Assembly (NCBI GenBank): GCA_019693395.1 | Contig: JAAMXP010001983.1 | Span: 4,681-68,680 of the forward strand | Length of the DNA: 64,000 nucleotides | Reading direction: 5' to 3' | From: Ettlia oleoabundans | Taxonomy: Eukaryota; Chlorophyta; Chlorophyceae; Chlamydomonadales | Shown: positions 50,491 to 62,314 of the stretch, piece after piece | How positions within the stretch are numbered: position 1 is the stretch's first letter | Layout of the letters: each line of letters starts with the position of its first letter | Made by a program: the position numbers and the translations under genes | The notes under the pieces: model-generated | What the model was told of the DNA's origin: nothing | Database searches by the model: none | Seen by the model: only the letters and a program-made list of their open reading frames with translations

Positions 50491-53400
50491 ATGGGTGCAT
50501 TGCTGTGCCTTTTGGTGGCCTCGGCAGCCCTGAGCTGTGCCGCTGCTGTGCCACACGCTGCAGAGGGTTCAGGGGTCGCGTACAACTTTACAATCAACCA
50601 GCTTGCTGCATTGGTGGCCGATCCCACCGTTCCTCCCGAAGAGGTGTTGGACTGGGTGCTGTCAGCTGGCCGGACCATCGGGGTGAACAGCTCGCGGGAT
50701 CTTTGGCAGGTGCTCCAGGAGCAACAGGATGACATATTGAGCGTGTTGCTGCAAGGTGCGATACTGGGGAGTCTGACATGTGCGGCGGCAGCGGCGGCCA
50801 CGCCTGACATGTCCGCCGTCAGCTGCTCAATGGCCATTGCATGTTTTGCTGACGCGCAGGTGACATTTCCCTTATAGATGACGTATGGCGTGATCCTGTC
50901 ATCATCAATGGAGGCAAAGCTGTGGTGCTGAGTTCAAGGCTGTCCACGGGTGGGTGCCCCACAGGCCCGCAGACAGCTTTGCGCCGTTGCAAGCAGCGTA
51001 GCCCTGTCGCTAGCAGGCTTGGTTCAGCTGTTCAAAAGGCGCCTCGAGCACCTGCACAATTGTGCATCTGCAGACTCTGTGGACGTGCAGGCCAGCACGG
51101 ATGCTATCCAGCAAGCCGGGGCTGCCACGCTTGATTTGGCTCAGCGGGAGGAGGCCATTATTGTGGAGCCGGGTGGCTTGCTGGCCTTGTATGGGGTGGC
51201 CCTGCGTAACAACGCGCCAATTGCCGCTTGGCTTGCTAAGGAGCCGTCGCAACCGCATGGGCTTGGTCTAGTTCCTGCAAATCATTTGCCAGGCGGGATG
51301 CATGGTGAGGTCACGACTGTTTGTCCAATGCTGGCCTGCAGTGGGCAGTTCTTGTTGGGGTTGCAATGAGCAGTCATACTCTGCTGAACTTTGGCATCAG
51401 GACTGTTCTGCTTCTGCTGCCAACTAGAAGCTTCGAAAGCAAGTGCAGGCAGGGCCGTCCCTGAGGCTGCCACGTTGTTTGCTGTGCGCAGATTTTACAG
51501 CGGTACATATACCTCGAGTACATGCTAAGGGAATGCTGGCCAGAAGACATTGATGGTAGGGCTCGTAGCAAGAACTGGTGCTTGCCTGGCCAGTGCCTGA
51601 GTGCTGCTCAGGCTGCACATGTCTCAAGCGGGACAGCACAACATATGGACCGCCTGATGGCGCAATGGATGTCGCGCTTTCCTCTGTCTTTGCTGTAGGC
51701 ATCGTATACAGAGTGGGGCTCCTGGTTGGCAACATCAGCCAGATCATCAAACTCAATGCCACAACTTACAGCTTCACGGGGGCAGGCAGATTCGCCATCA
51801 ACCTGCTCAACAGCAACAACACGGACGGTACACCTAACAAGGCGTTTGTGGTGGCACAGGCAAGTGCTGCCACCACATAGCGCCATGCGGCTGTAATTGC
51901 ACGACTGCATGAGCAATGGCTGCAGTTGAAGGAGTGCATGAATGAGGGCAGGTTTTTCGCCAAACTCAGGCGATGCCCATCGCACCCTGTTCTGAGCACC
52001 ATCGATTTGGCCTCCTGCTACAGGACAGCATCTTTGGCTGCGTGGTGGACCCTTCTGCGCAAGTCACAGCAGCTCCTCTCTCCCCGGGTCAATCCGACAG
52101 TAGCGAAGGGGGTGATGGGACGCCCGGTTGGGTGTGGGCTGTGGTTGCAACCACTGTCTTCGCCATCATTGCAGCCACCATAGCTGCTGTTCTGTTTCTT
52201 CGCCACCGTCAGCGGCAGCAGCGGCGGGGGCAACCTGAGCAAAAACAAAACGCAACGCCCACTGAGCCGCAGGAAGAGATGACAGGTCAGGTAGGTCACC
52301 TTAGCCCGCACCGCCAGCCAGGAAGAGGAACAATTTGACAAGGTAGGTTGGGTTTGGATTGGCGGAGAGTGAGAGTCAGTCTGGGCTAACTGTATCGCCA
52401 ACCTTAGCTGGCACCAACTAGTATTTGCTGCGCCGCAAAGCAGTGTAGGCCTGTGACTAAAATGTGACCCTGACTCGGCAAGCTTGTGGCACCTTGCTAC
52501 AGACCAATGTGGAGGACGAGCTGGTAGGTCCCCTTCATCAGTTGCACGAGGCATGGCGTGCCCGCGTTGGGGAGGTGCAGGGCGTGCAGCTGGAAGAGGT
52601 CATCGGCCGCGGCGGCTTTGCAACAGTGTGGAGAGGTGCGGCTGAAGTAGGCGGGGACCCTGCCAGGCTGCCTGCTTGCACCTTGCAGCGTCTTGACACA
52701 GAAAAGGAGCCAATATAATCAAGATCTCAACATCAACTGCCTAGGTTTGTTTGCTCCCTCTGTTGTGCCCTTTTTCCTGCAGCCCGCTGGCATGGCTCTC
52801 TTGTGTCTGCAAAACTCATTGAGCACGGCCTGTCCGAAACCATCCTGGCTTCCATCCGCCGCGAGGCTTCCCTGTCCATAAGCGTGTCCCACCCCAACGT
52901 GGTAAGCAGCACAATTGAGGCACATTACTCAGCGGCTGCCTCATCCTGCAGCCAGCCCTTTCTGCTGGTCTCTCGATCGCACTAATGCGCGCACTTGAAT
53001 CCGCGTTGTTTGTTTGATTTGTTGCTCCACAAGCACTGCATTGCGGTGCTTGGGAGCACCAGCTTCTCGTGCCATGCACACCTATTGTTTGCCTGTCAAT
53101 CATCATATCCCGCTCGTGCATTTGCGACTGATGCAGGTGGCTACCTATAAAGTATGCACTGTGAGCCTTAGTGATCTGTCCAAGGTGCAGCCACGCCTGG
53201 AGCTGGAGAAAGAGGCAGCCTTGCAGCCCTGTGGAAGTGCAGGCGAAGCAGCGGCAGCCCCGGAGTCCCAATCTGCCTCGCCGCTTTCTGCCCCATCAGC
53301 CTCTGCAGTTAGACATGTTGCCAGCAACCGCCAGCGTGACCGCAACTTCTTGTTGCGCTGGGTCACCAAGCCGAAAAGCAGCCAGAGCAGCAGCACCGGA

Positions 53401-55331
53401 ATGCCGAGTGATGCCCACATCACAGTCAGCCATCCCCACAGCAGCGCAGCCTCCCCTGCTCAGTGGTCCTATGCCACCACAGCATCGCTGACATCTGCTG
53501 ACGTCAAGCAGCAACCTGCAGGCTCCCTGTCGAGCAGCCTGGCGGCTGAGCTTGATGACCAGCCAACGATTGGTGCAACAATCATTGTCCAGGTCAGCAG
53601 ATTAGAAGTCAAGCTTACCTCCTTTCCTGGCGCACGACCTAGTGATGCCTGCTTTCTTTCCAACGGCACTTCTTCCCGCGCTACACTCTTCAAGCTGCTC
53701 ACAAGGAGGGGCTGCGACCCCGCAGCAATCAGCCAGCTGTTGGAACAAGGAATAGCCAGTGATTGTTTGATGCCATTTCTCCTTCCTTGTGCATTCAGGA
53801 GCTATGCAGCAGGAGTGTGGAGGACTGCATACAGGATGGCAAAGTACTATACTGGGAGGACGGCAGCCCACACCAGGCAAGTTTGCCTAAGACCTGAGTC
53901 ATCTGTTGCTATCAGCACACCTACAAGTGTTGAATTTCCTTGCATTCAACTGCTTTGTGTGCCTTTGTTGGGAACGGTCAACATTAATGTGCTTTGGGGT
54001 GCAATGTAGCTTGCTTTCTGCTTCATGTGTCGCGCTGCAGGTGGCTATTGTGCGCATGCTGATAGATGCCGCTCAAGGGTTGGACTATCTCTCGTTCTTG
54101 GGCATCGTGCATGGAGACGTCAAGGTGAAAAGGTGGCTAGGATGGACACATCAGCTTGTGGCTGCTTGAAACAGCTGGCGCAGTTGGGTAGATGAGTGGG
54201 AAGTGCACTGTTGTATGTCAACTGGCAGCCAGCCGATGCCCTGTTGCGTGCACATGACCATTTCTAGCCCCTGGCATGCAGGCTGCCAATGTGCTGCTGG
54301 CCAGCACAGGCGCTACTAAACGCGGCTGGCGGGCCAAAATTGCGGACTTGGGGCTGTCTCGCATGCTGCCGCAAAATGCGGTACGGCATCGATGCTGCAC
54401 AGATCCCGCCTGGACTGTGCCGTGTAGGCTGGCTCTGCGCTTATCCATGTTGTCAGGCGCCTGCCTCATGTCTTTACTGCCTACCTGGCACCGGCAGTAC
54501 TCACCATTGCCTTCCCTGAATCATCCTTGCCCTAGCTGCAGGGCTCCATGGCTGCTCCTGCTGAGATTGGCACTGCAGCCTACATGGCCCCTGAAGTGTT
54601 TGGTGGCCGCCTGACGAAAGCTGCAGACGTGTATTCCTTCAGCATTTTGAGTGAGCGCGCTGGGCTGCTGAGGGGGACAGACAGGGGGACGAACATCTGG
54701 CTGTGTGCATGCGCACGCATGCATTCACACACTACACGCATGGCACACACGCGCCCTGGTTTCCATGACTGTGTGCATGCATTTGTAAGTACCATGCATG
54801 CCAGTCGAAGTATGATGTCCTACCGCTCTTTACAAGGTTGACGGCCGTAAGTGGACCACCAGCCTGTTGTTAAAAGCATTTGAGCAATCCCAAGCAATGC
54901 CCTTCTGCAGTGTACGAGGTGTGGACACGTAGTCGAGCCTGGCCAAGCATGCCACTGCCCCAGCTTGCCTTTGAAGTCGTGTCGCAGCACAGGCGCCCGC
55001 CGCTTCTGCCCAGCTTCCCAGAGGGCTACACGCGGCTCATGCAGGAGTGCTGGGCGGGTGCTCCAGAGGACAGGTGCGAGTAGTGGTGCAGGAGGGAATA
55101 GAGTTTTGCTTCCATGCTAGTGGATGGCTCTGGTGCAGGGGCCAAGGCCTGGCAGCCTTTTGCCATGTGCCTTCAGCTCTTTGCAGAGGCAACTGCTTGG
55201 TGTCCGCTGGTTGCAGGCCCACATTCCAAAAGGTGCTGATGTCCCTTCAGGACCTTCTCAGGCACATGTTGTTTAACCACGTGCCAGACACAGCAGGCAG
55301 CAAGGTGCAACTGGCTCGCTCGCCCCGTTAG
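50491..55331 (+). CDS. Receptor-like protein kinase 1 (TKL-type, single-pass)
   Basis: Fourteen exons: 50491-50755, 50860-50949, 51017-51304, 51699-51859, 52024-52290, 52503-52635, 52783-52901, 53137-53592, 53799-53876, 54041-54124, 54282-54380, 54542-54650, 54911-55073 and 55217-55331 (TAG); 808 residues. Signal peptide (MGALLCLLVASAALSCAAAV), a roughly 280-residue ectodomain with beta-helix character and N-glycosylation sequons, a transmembrane helix (about 304-325) and a kinase domain. Kinase landmarks: glycine loop GRGGFATV (392-399), K412 (VSAK), catalytic loop HGDVKAANVLL (D645, N650), ADLG (D669), GTAAYMAPEVF and DVYSF. HGD replaces HRD and DLG replaces DFG, but Lys, Asp, Asn and Asp are kept, so activity is likely. 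A 152-residue exon (442-593), Ser/Ala/Gln-rich, lies between beta-4 and beta-5. GC donors at 51860 and 53877. One or more ectodomain exons between 51305 and 51698 could be missed. Confidence 0.85.
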
Positions 55332-55619
55332 ACTCCCAAACCTGCTATAGCACCGATGCGGATTCACACAGACGTTTAGGTGATGTCATTTCTGCACTCA
55401 ACATGTCACACAAGCAGGTATCCACTCAACTGGCATGTTGAGCAACGCATGCAGGAAGCGCATGTCTCAATATTGTTCTTTTTCCTTAGTTCAGCCCACA
55501 TCGAGCCCTCGCCAATCAACGACTTCTTTCACTTGTTCATGTGATCTCACTTTGTTGCATCAACACATTAGATTCATGGGTATTGTTTGGTATGCATGTC
55601 ACCTGCTATGTTTAAATGC

Positions 55620-55624
55620 TGTAA
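55620..55624 (+). terminator. Polyadenylation signal TGTAA (receptor kinase 1)
   Basis: 289 nt beyond the stop at 55329-55331. Confidence 0.45.
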
Positions 55625-55827
55625 CTGCAGCAGCATGGGGTGGGGCACATGGACCACAGCAGAACATCAGGCAGCAGCAGCATCAGGTACTGCCGTCATA
55701 AGGGTATCGCTCTGTGCAGCTTTGGACTGATCTCCTGTGAAACATAATGAGTGTTGGATTAGACGTGATGTTGGCCGCCCAATGCTTTCCAACGCCACAG
55801 CAGCACTTATACCCTTGCAAGTGCCTG

Positions 55828-55832
55828 TTACA
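55828..55832 (-). terminator. Polyadenylation signal TGTAA (receptor kinase 2)
   Basis: On the minus strand, about 155 nt beyond the stop at 55986. Confidence 0.5.
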
Positions 55833-55985
55833 AGGCAGACGCAACTTGAATGCTCAGAAGGGCAGGAGAGAGCGAGAGACGGTAGGGGGAAGAGCAAGAG
55901 GGGGTGTGGAATAAAACTTTGCTGTGCTGTGCATACCAAAGGGTACTAAGATGCTTTAAGAGCTGTGAATGTTTATAAACATATC

Positions 55986-58900
55986 TCAGGGGATTCGTGC
56001 ATCTGGAGGTGCTATCCAGCTGGGCTCCGGAAACGTGATCTCCCGCAGGTTGGTTAGCACCTCTTGGATTGAGGGTCGCTCTTGCGGCTGCTGCTGCCAG
56101 CATCGCCGCATCAGCTCTGCATACCTAGGCGGCATGTCTGGCGGAGTTGGAGGCCTCTCAGCCTGGTGCACCACAGCAAAGAAGATGGCAGCGGCTGATT
56201 GCTCCTCATAGGCTGGCATTCCGGTCCATGCCTCCAGCACTGCAGGCACCGCATGAAGGGTGTGAGTAGTGTCGGTGCTGGCAGAGTCAAGCTGAGAGTC
56301 AAGCTGCACACTTACAAACAGCACACATCAGCTGTGTTGTTGATACAAGGACCGAAAACTTATTGAAATGCAATCAACCGCCACAATGCACAATGGCTTC
56401 CCACCGGCAGCTGTTGGTGCGACTTACTGACTATGCCAAAACTGAAGATATCAGTGGCCCGACTCAGCCGCCCAGCGGCAAGCAGCTCCGGGGGCATGTA
56501 CTGGACAGTGCCCAACGTCTGTGTGCGCACCAGGCTATGCTTGTCACGAGGTAGAAGCTTGCTGCAGAGTGGTCGGCCGGGTTAGCACGATAAGGGGTGG
56601 AAGATTGTGATGGTGTGCAGGCAGAGCGCTTCATGCTGTCCAGGTTTGAATTACAATCGACGAGCAGCACGTGCGCACAGCAGTAATGCGCTCTGGAGAG
56701 GCACCACCTCCAGCTTGCCGAGCATCACCTCAAGCCAAAGTCAGCCAGCTTGGCAGTGAGACGCCCGGGTCCCGCTGACTTGAGCAACACGTTTGCAGGC
56801 TTCAAATCCATGTGCACAACGCCTGCAGCAGCATGGTCTCCCCGGTGGAACCAAGGGAGTACAAACGCCCTACTGCACAAATGGAGGCTTGGGCTTGACG
56901 CTTGTGGTCATCCAGCAGCTACAGCATCATATTTCAAAGCTGCCCTTGCCTGATTCATGCAAGTAGTTCAGCCCCTCCGCCACATCTACCAGGATGCTCA
57001 GCAGCAGGCCCTGCAGGTACAGAGGGGCACAAGAACTTCACTTTCTGCATTGGCACAGCAAGCGGTATGGGAGTGCATACTAGCACAAGGCGCTGAAGAT
57101 GCTGGCTTGAAACACATTAGCTTGCTAGTGCCCCCAAACCAGCCAGGAGGCATACAGGCAGGCAACTGGCAGGTAACTTTCAAAGCCAGCTGCCGCGTCA
57201 CCTCACGGCGGCTTCCATCCGGGCGCCTCATCAGTCCCTTGTTCATGGCAGCATCCAGCGAGCCCTTCTCGCAATATTCCAACACCAGCCACGTCTGCAG
57301 GGGGCATGTGAGGAGAATGTTATTGGATCCAAAATGCTGCTGCAGGTTATTAGCGATATGCAAACTCGCTGGAAATCACAAGCATGTCAACCAGCCAACC
57401 CTCACCTCGTACTGCCCAGGATCTGAAGCAAGGGTGACCAAGCGTGCACTGCGAAGAATGCTGCTGGCAGTGCCATCGCTGTCCTCAGACAAAGGGCCAG
57501 CTCCAGAACCTAACACCGCCGCTGCTGACTGGCCCCTGCCAACTGCACTGCTGCCACGACTGCTGGCTGTATTTGAGCAGCGTCCTGAGCTAACGGCAGC
57601 AGCCGCTGCCTCGAACGCCACTTGATTGACGGCTGCCATGTCTTGAGCGTGGGTAGCAGGTGCAGGGGCATCTGCATCTAAGCTGACGTTATCAGGAATG
57701 ATGCCAGGCTGCTCAATTGGGGTTGGGGACTCTGCAGCGCTTGGCGGCAGCAGCCGGGGGCTGGGGGTCACCCAGCCCTCGCTATCTCCCGACTGCGGAC
57801 CGGATGGTGCTGTGCCTTGCACCCTTAGTGTGCTTGCCCTGTAAACTTGCACGATGTTGGGGTGCGACAGGCCACAAAGCAGCAGCGCCTCCGCTGCTGG
57901 GTCAGTGCCAGTTGAGCCATCCGGCTGCGGGCTGCCCACCGTGTGCTCCATCACTTTGACTGCCACTGTGACGCCCCGAAGGTTGCCGCGGTACACCCTG
58001 CACGGATAGCAGTGGCAGAGTACGAACAAGACAAGGTGGTTGTGACAAAATGCAACAGAGGCTCCAGCAAAACTGTTGGCCACAGTTGCATGAGAGAGGG
58101 CCCACAGAAATCCTCATCTTCAGCACTATCGACAGTTATAACAAAGCTGGGGGTAAATGCTGCTTCATGCTTGGGCTGGCACTCTACCTGCCGTATGCGC
58201 CCCTGCCGATGAGCCCTCCTATCTCCAGCCCCTCCAGCCCGCCAAATCGCACCCGCACGAGGCTGTTGATGCCGGCATCGCGCTGCTGGCGCTGAAACAC
58301 ATCGATAGAGACTGTGGCGCCAGCCTGCCCCCCCTCATTAGCCAATTTGCTATCCAGATTTATACTGCCTCCAGCTGCGGCGCGCTGGCCAGCGCTCCGT
58401 TTCCGCCGCACAACAGCAAAGGCAACCACGGTGACAGCTGCAACAGCCACCGCACTGCCTATGGCTATGCCTGCCCAGGCGACTGCCCCCAGGCTGCCAC
58501 CACCCCCGCCCTCTGCAGGCCGGCCAGCAGGCAGAAAGGCAGCAACGTGCGGCATGTTGAAGAACGCACACCATGTTGGTAAATAGACTTAAAGGTAATC
58601 CAACGATTGTATGCTGGCCTAGGTTACCTCCTGGAAGTGCCTCTGCACTGGTGACGCAGGTGAAGGTGGCCGGGCCAACAACTTGAAGCATCGCAATGCC
58701 CGCATCCACGCCAGAACTCGAGGCGAGAGGGAGTGGAAGCTACAGCAGATGGGGGCCACACACACATGGCTATCGGAGCAAAACATGATGAAGTTTTGGT
58801 GCCAGTAGAGCGCATTGGTAGTACAGCGGTTTCAAATCGCAGCGCCTGAGCCTCGCTCACCGTGTGCCTACCATACAAAGCAGTAGTGTTGTCAGACAGC

Positions 58901-61547
58901 AGCTCTGTCTGGTTGCCAAATATCTCTTTGACGTTTGGAAAGCTGCAGTGATGGGTGAATGCAAGAACAAAACCCGCAGACGGGAGCTCCTTATAGGTTT
59001 GAGCTTGAGCTACAGCACAGGCGCTTGTAGAAGATGCAAGTTGGTAAGTGTGCCCCTCTGTGAAACTGAAATCTCACAGCGCCCATTACCCAGTACTGTA
59101 CTGTGGGCCATTACTACCTTCTGATGTTGTATTCAGATGTGCAGCGTTCTAGAACTCTGGTTGAGGAATACCGCTCCAAGCGAATCTGCAAAAGTGCATC
59201 AGCAACGTGACATGTAAGTTGGGGTCAGCAAACCGGTTCCTGCATGACACTGGATACGGGACCATTTGTAGTGCGGTGCGGTTTTCTGCGAACACTTGCG
59301 GTCAAGCGTCCTTACGAGCATGCACAGTCAGGCAAGCAATTGCCAGGCACCCGCAACAATTGCAGACCGTTGCTGAGTTATTCAACCTCTGCCCACCAGT
59401 GAATCATCCGCCACAATAACTGCGGGAAAAACTGCGCCTAGGCCCATAGCCCGCGGATAGTTAGATTGTGCCAAATCGGGGGTGTTGTTGGGCGGCACGC
59501 CCTCGATGGCCAAATCACTCAGCGTCAGCCTGGAGCCGCTGCCCACATACAGCACAGGCCAGAGCTGGGAGAAATCCAGGTGGGGCACGCCTGGTTTGGC
59601 CATGCCTAGGCTGTCAACTGGATTGTAAGACACTGCATAATGTCAGGCAAATCAGCAACAAATGGGCTGAAAGCTTTCAGCATGGTGGACAAGGGTGTGA
59701 TCACTAGCAAATACACAACAAAGTGTGGATCCTATGGCAGCTGCAGTAGCGACAGCAGCAGCCGAAGCCCACCTGGACCGGCAATGCTGAGGGCTTTGCT
59801 CACCAGGCGGATGGGCAGGACGCTTCGGTTGGGTGCCTCGCCAAACGGGAACCTACGATTGGCTGCGTCAGGGCAACAGCAGCTGTGAGTATGACTGAGA
59901 ATGTGCGGGCTGACCTGCTGTGTGTGTTGCTACACATGGAGCTTGAAGTTGCCTGCTAGTTTGCAGGGAATGCTTGTGCTTGCCTGCCAGAACAATGTCA
60001 GTTACGTTGGGCGACTGGAGGGCTGTTAAAAGCCCTGCGATTGTCTGCACCTTGACATTCATCCCACCTCCCCTGCCTGCAAAGACAAATTTCATGTTGC
60101 ATGATTAATGGTGTAACGGAGGGATATTAGCATGCACGAAACTGGCCAGCAAAACTCACCGGCTCCCAGGGCTTGGAAGGTGCCTAACTGGCAGGCATAG
60201 GTGATGGGGCCCACAGCGTGCAACGTGGCCATGCCAACATTTTCGTCAGATCCAGACGTAAGGGGAAGGGGCAGCTGCAGCAGCACAGAAGCAGCAGGGC
60301 CCAATTGGAGCTCGGTGGGATCACAATGGGTGGTACGGTGCATGCAGGCGGTACAAACGATGCGCAACGTTTGCATTACAGCAGCATCCTATCCCCAATC
60401 AGTTCACCCTATGGTTGCCTACCGTATGGTTGCCATAAACCGCAGTAGTGTTGCCCCACAGCAGCTCAGCATTGTCCCCCAGCAGCGACTTAATCCCTCT
60501 AAAGCTGCAAAGGAACGGAAACTGGCGGACTCCCGCAAGGTAAGCTTGCTCCACGTTCCGCTGGTGCGCCCAGCCCAGACTAGATTAGAACAGTGAAGCA
60601 AACCACTGGATGCCTTCAACATGACTGTCAACGTCAAGCAGGCATACCTTTGCGTGATGTAGTCGGGTGTACACCTGTCCGACCATTTCGATACTGAATA
60701 CCGCTCCAGGTGAACCTGCGGCATGTACATGCAGGGCACATGCTGTTGTCAATGGTAGCCAGCAAACCACCCCCCTTGGCACACCGACTGTGATGATAGA
60801 AAGCCCACCTGCGAACCGTTCTCAGCAACGATTGATGGAGCCGTGAACAAGGCCTTAGCTTGTGGGTAGCTTGAACGAACCACCTCGGTGGTGTTGAAGG
60901 GTGCAACGCCCTTGATAGCCAAGTCCTTCATGACCAAACTGGCGCCGGTGCCCACAACCAGCACAGGCCAGAGGTGAGAAAAGTCCAAGTGGGGCACCCC
61001 TGGTTGTGCCATTATTGGCTCAGCAGCTGCCTTGTACTCCACTGCATTGCAGCATAGCAAACGGCAGGGTGCAGGACTGTATCAGCAGGCATCATGAACC
61101 GGCTGCCAGGAGCGGCAGGGTCATGCGCACCACCCGGCAGCCCACCTGGTCCCCGGACTGTCACATCTCTGTCAAGCCGGATGGGCAGGACACTCAGGTC
61201 TGGTGCTTGCTCAAATCGTACGCTATCTGCAAATGGAAATATGGCGGTGGCAGTTGGCAGCATGCCGTGCGCAGAGCAAGGGTTGAAACTGTGCTGGCAG
61301 GATCCGCCCAGCAGCAACGCCTTCACGGTAGTGCTGGCCTTGGGGAAAGCAAAAGCTTGCCTGTCAGCAGGACATCTGTGACACTCTGATCTTGCAACGC
61401 GTGAATGAGCTCAGCAATCCTCGCAACCTGGACTGCCGTGTCGTCGCCAACACCGTCAGCAGCAGCCGCACCGCCACCAAGGCTATTTGCTGTTGCGTCA
61501 AGCAGGCCCACCAAGACTAATGCGAGGCAGGCAATGGAGCGATGCAT
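55986..61547 (-). CDS. Receptor-like protein kinase 2 with duplicated ectodomain (TKL-type)
   Basis: Nineteen exons: 61547-61361, 61226-61146, 61041-60809, 60715-60648, 60504-60423, 60274-60160, 60076-59984, 59863-59774, 59632-59397, 59185-59118, 58942-58861, 58739-58628, 58512-58188, 57997-57406, 57294-57202, 57010-56950, 56822-56729, 56561-56428 and 56239-55986; 999 residues, every junction in phase. Signal peptide (MHRSIACLALVLVGLLDATA), two tandem ectodomain units (to about residue 255, then 256-482; PGVPHLDFSHLWPVL and PGVPHLDFSQLWPVL), transmembrane helix (about 491-517), kinase: GRGAYGRVY, AVK (K605), HMDLKPANVLL (D845), ADFG (D867), GTVQYMPPELL. HMD replaces HRD; other catalytic residues are intact. 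Exon 14 carries a roughly 120-residue Ser/Ala-rich insert between beta-4 and beta-5, as in receptor kinase 1. GC donors at 61360, 59983 and 56949. Confidence 0.88.
58628..60076 (-). repeat. Ectodomain unit copy 2 of receptor kinase 2 (six exons)
   Basis: Exons 7-12 (93, 90, 236, 68, 82, 112 nt) match exons 1-6 in order, length and intron phase. Shared text includes VTDIVLAG, NRSVLPIRL, PGVPHLDFSQLWPVL, DLAIEGVPPNNT, LERYS, NTTALYG.HT and LPLPLASS. The first intron of the unit has a GC donor (59983), as in copy 1. Confidence 0.85.
60160..61440 (-). repeat. Ectodomain unit copy 1 of receptor kinase 2 (six exons)
   Basis: End of exon 1 plus exons 2-6 (81, 233, 68, 82, 115 nt). Shared text includes VTDVLLTG, DLSVLPIRL, PGVPHLDFSHLWPVL, DLAIKGVAPFNTT, LERYS, NTTAVYGNHT and LPLPLTSG. 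The start at about 61440 is approximate because exon 1 also holds the signal peptide. Confidence 0.82.
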
Positions 61548-61831
61548 TTAAAGAGGAAGAACCGGCTGGCAGCCTGAAAGCAAGCGAAGGTGACTAGTAA
61601 GGAGTAGCAAGCGAAGCTGTGTAAAGCAGGTGTAAAGGGGGCGGCGATAGATTTGGGGCTGTGACTTGCACACCGTGGTCGAGCACAGCGAATCGAAATC
61701 GACCGCAGGCCTGTGGAGACCACCAAGATGTGCTTCTCTCACCGAAGTCACACCCAGCATGGCCTGTGACACGTCAGTCCGTCGTTTTCTCTCTCTAAAT
61801 AACTCAAGGATCTGAAAATATTACCCCAGAT
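61548..61831. promoter_or_regulatory. Upstream region of receptor kinase 2
   Basis: 284 bp before the start codon at 61547 (minus strand), up to a doubtful plus-strand gene. No element recognised. Confidence 0.35.
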
Positions 61832-62314
61832 ATGGTCGTCGTGGGCGCAGCGCTCCAAGCGCTTGAGTATGGCCACCCTGAGCAAACTGAGTCGGGTGAC
61901 CCGGTAGGTTTTTCCCGCGATTGCAAAGTATTGGAGGCCCTGCTTCTATATCATGCTAAACTGCAGCTATGGTGGGCTGGTAGGGGCGCTGACAGTGTTA
62001 ACAACGCAAACCTTGTACAGGGGCAGGGTGCTCATTGGCTCGCAAGGCAGCGGCCCTTGGGGTTAGGCTGGGCGTGAAGTCCACAGCATCATCAGCGCCG
62101 GGCAAACCCTGCACTGAGGTTCATACTGGCTGATCTTCATTCTAGCGTGTTTCTTTGCGCCACGCCTGCCACGTCCTCCGGCATCAACGCTCTTGTGTTC
62201 CTATCCCGTGAGGTGGGGCCGAAGCTCTTCCCCGCCCTGCCCGACATCGATGCCCATCTGGCAGCCTGCCCCATCAGCGTGACCAGCTCCTTTATGATCC
62301 GCTGCTTCAGTTAA
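61832..62314 (+). CDS. Doubtful small gene, unknown product
   Basis: An ATG at 61832 opens 24 codons (MVVVGAALQALEYGHPEQTE) ending at a GTAGGT donor at 61904. A later frame, VFLCATPATSSGINALVFLS followed by REVGPKLFPALPDIDAHLA and ending IRCFS at the TAA near 62312, has coding-like composition. The two can be joined in phase only through an intermediate 32-nt exon (about 62086-62117), so the model is speculative. No family is recognised. The segment might instead be 5' non-coding sequence of GOT1. Confidence 0.25.

Larger units (their letters stand above)
55332..55985. other. Convergent 3' UTR region between the two receptor kinases
   Basis: 654 bp between stop codons. TGTAA on the plus strand at 55620-55624 serves receptor kinase 1; TGTAA on the minus strand at 55832-55828 serves receptor kinase 2. 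No coding exon is supported. Confidence 0.6.

Noticed and set aside
54700..54800. Alternating purine-pyrimidine stretch with repeated GCATGC/CACAC, possible Z-DNA
   Set aside because: Lies in an intron, imperfect and short; no evidence of function.
57190..57202. Alternative donor GTTACC extending receptor kinase 2 exon 15
   Set aside because: In phase, but GAG|GTGACG gives the same spacing as the homologous exon in receptor kinase 1.
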